Assembly: GCA_030522415.1 (NCBI GenBank)
Contig: CM060105.1
Span: 14,246,777-14,310,776 of the forward strand
Direction: 5' to 3'
From: Channallabes apus
Taxonomy: Eukaryota; Chordata; Actinopteri; Siluriformes; Clariidae
DNA length: 64,000 nt
The notes beneath the pieces were generated by a model. That model ran no database searches and was not told where the DNA came from. It was given only the letters and a program-made list of their open reading frames with translations. The position numbers and the translations under genes were made by a program. The number at the start of each line of letters is the position of its first letter. Within the stretch, counting starts at the first letter, position 1. Below, piece by piece: positions 63,946 through 64,000 of the stretch.

Positions 63946-64000
63946 TCGCGTTAAATGGTGTTGCACCAGACTCAGACTGGTGCAACACCATTTAACGCGA
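63946..64000. repeat. Perfect 24-bp palindrome at window edge
   Basis: The arms 63946-63969 and 63977-64000 are exact reverse complements with a 7-base spacer (actcaga). The outer bases are tcgcgtt/aacgcga. The structure may extend past the window end, so its full size is unknown. Confidence 0.85.

Overview
This window looks like nuclear DNA from a teleost fish, most likely a catfish (Siluriformes). The main evidence is a complete five-exon growth hormone gene on the minus strand (60902-62775). It encodes 200 residues and has a signature I recognise as siluriform, closest in memory to the walking-catfish type. Very dense CA/TG and AT microsatellites, tRNA-derived SINEs, Tc1 elements, hAT-like repeats and a Tf1/sushi-type LTR retrotransposon fit the same picture.

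Three host genes can be read. At the left, zfpm2 (FOG2) runs leftwards. Its first coding exon (16506-16550) carries the N-terminal NuRD-recruiting motif, and one acidic internal exon lies at 3274-3426. The exon phases require at least one more exon between them, which I could not find. In the right third, lrp12 runs rightwards in seven coding exons (49203-57930) with clean GT/AG junctions. It predicts an 816-residue receptor with CUB, LDLa and transmembrane domains. gh follows tail-to-tail with lrp12. The zfpm2-lrp12 head-to-head pair matches the human 8q arrangement (ZFPM2 next to LRP12). I do not recall gh as a standard neighbour of lrp12.

The roughly 33 kb between the zfpm2 and lrp12 start codons is a gene desert. 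It holds an LTR retrotransposon of 5624 bp (19539-25162) with 833-bp LTRs that look identical and a 5-bp target duplication. Beyond that are dispersed repeats, several large minisatellites (34.6-35.9, 37.3-37.9, 38.0-38.4 and 39.9-40.7 kb) and islands of complex unique sequence that are candidate conserved enhancers. The zfpm2 intron carries a Tc1 element with an intact DD34E transposase, nested inside an older DNA transposon.

The best observations are four. The LTR element shows an apparent self-priming arrangement, a -1 frameshift cassette and an internal protease/RT deletion. A decayed copy of the lrp12 second CUB domain lies just past the lrp12 polyadenylation signals. A duplicated piece of the gh 3' flank lies nearby. 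gh sits next to lrp12. I see no evidence of a wholly new biological system. All long open frames in the TCTG, CT, TG and GACA tracts are low-complexity artefacts.
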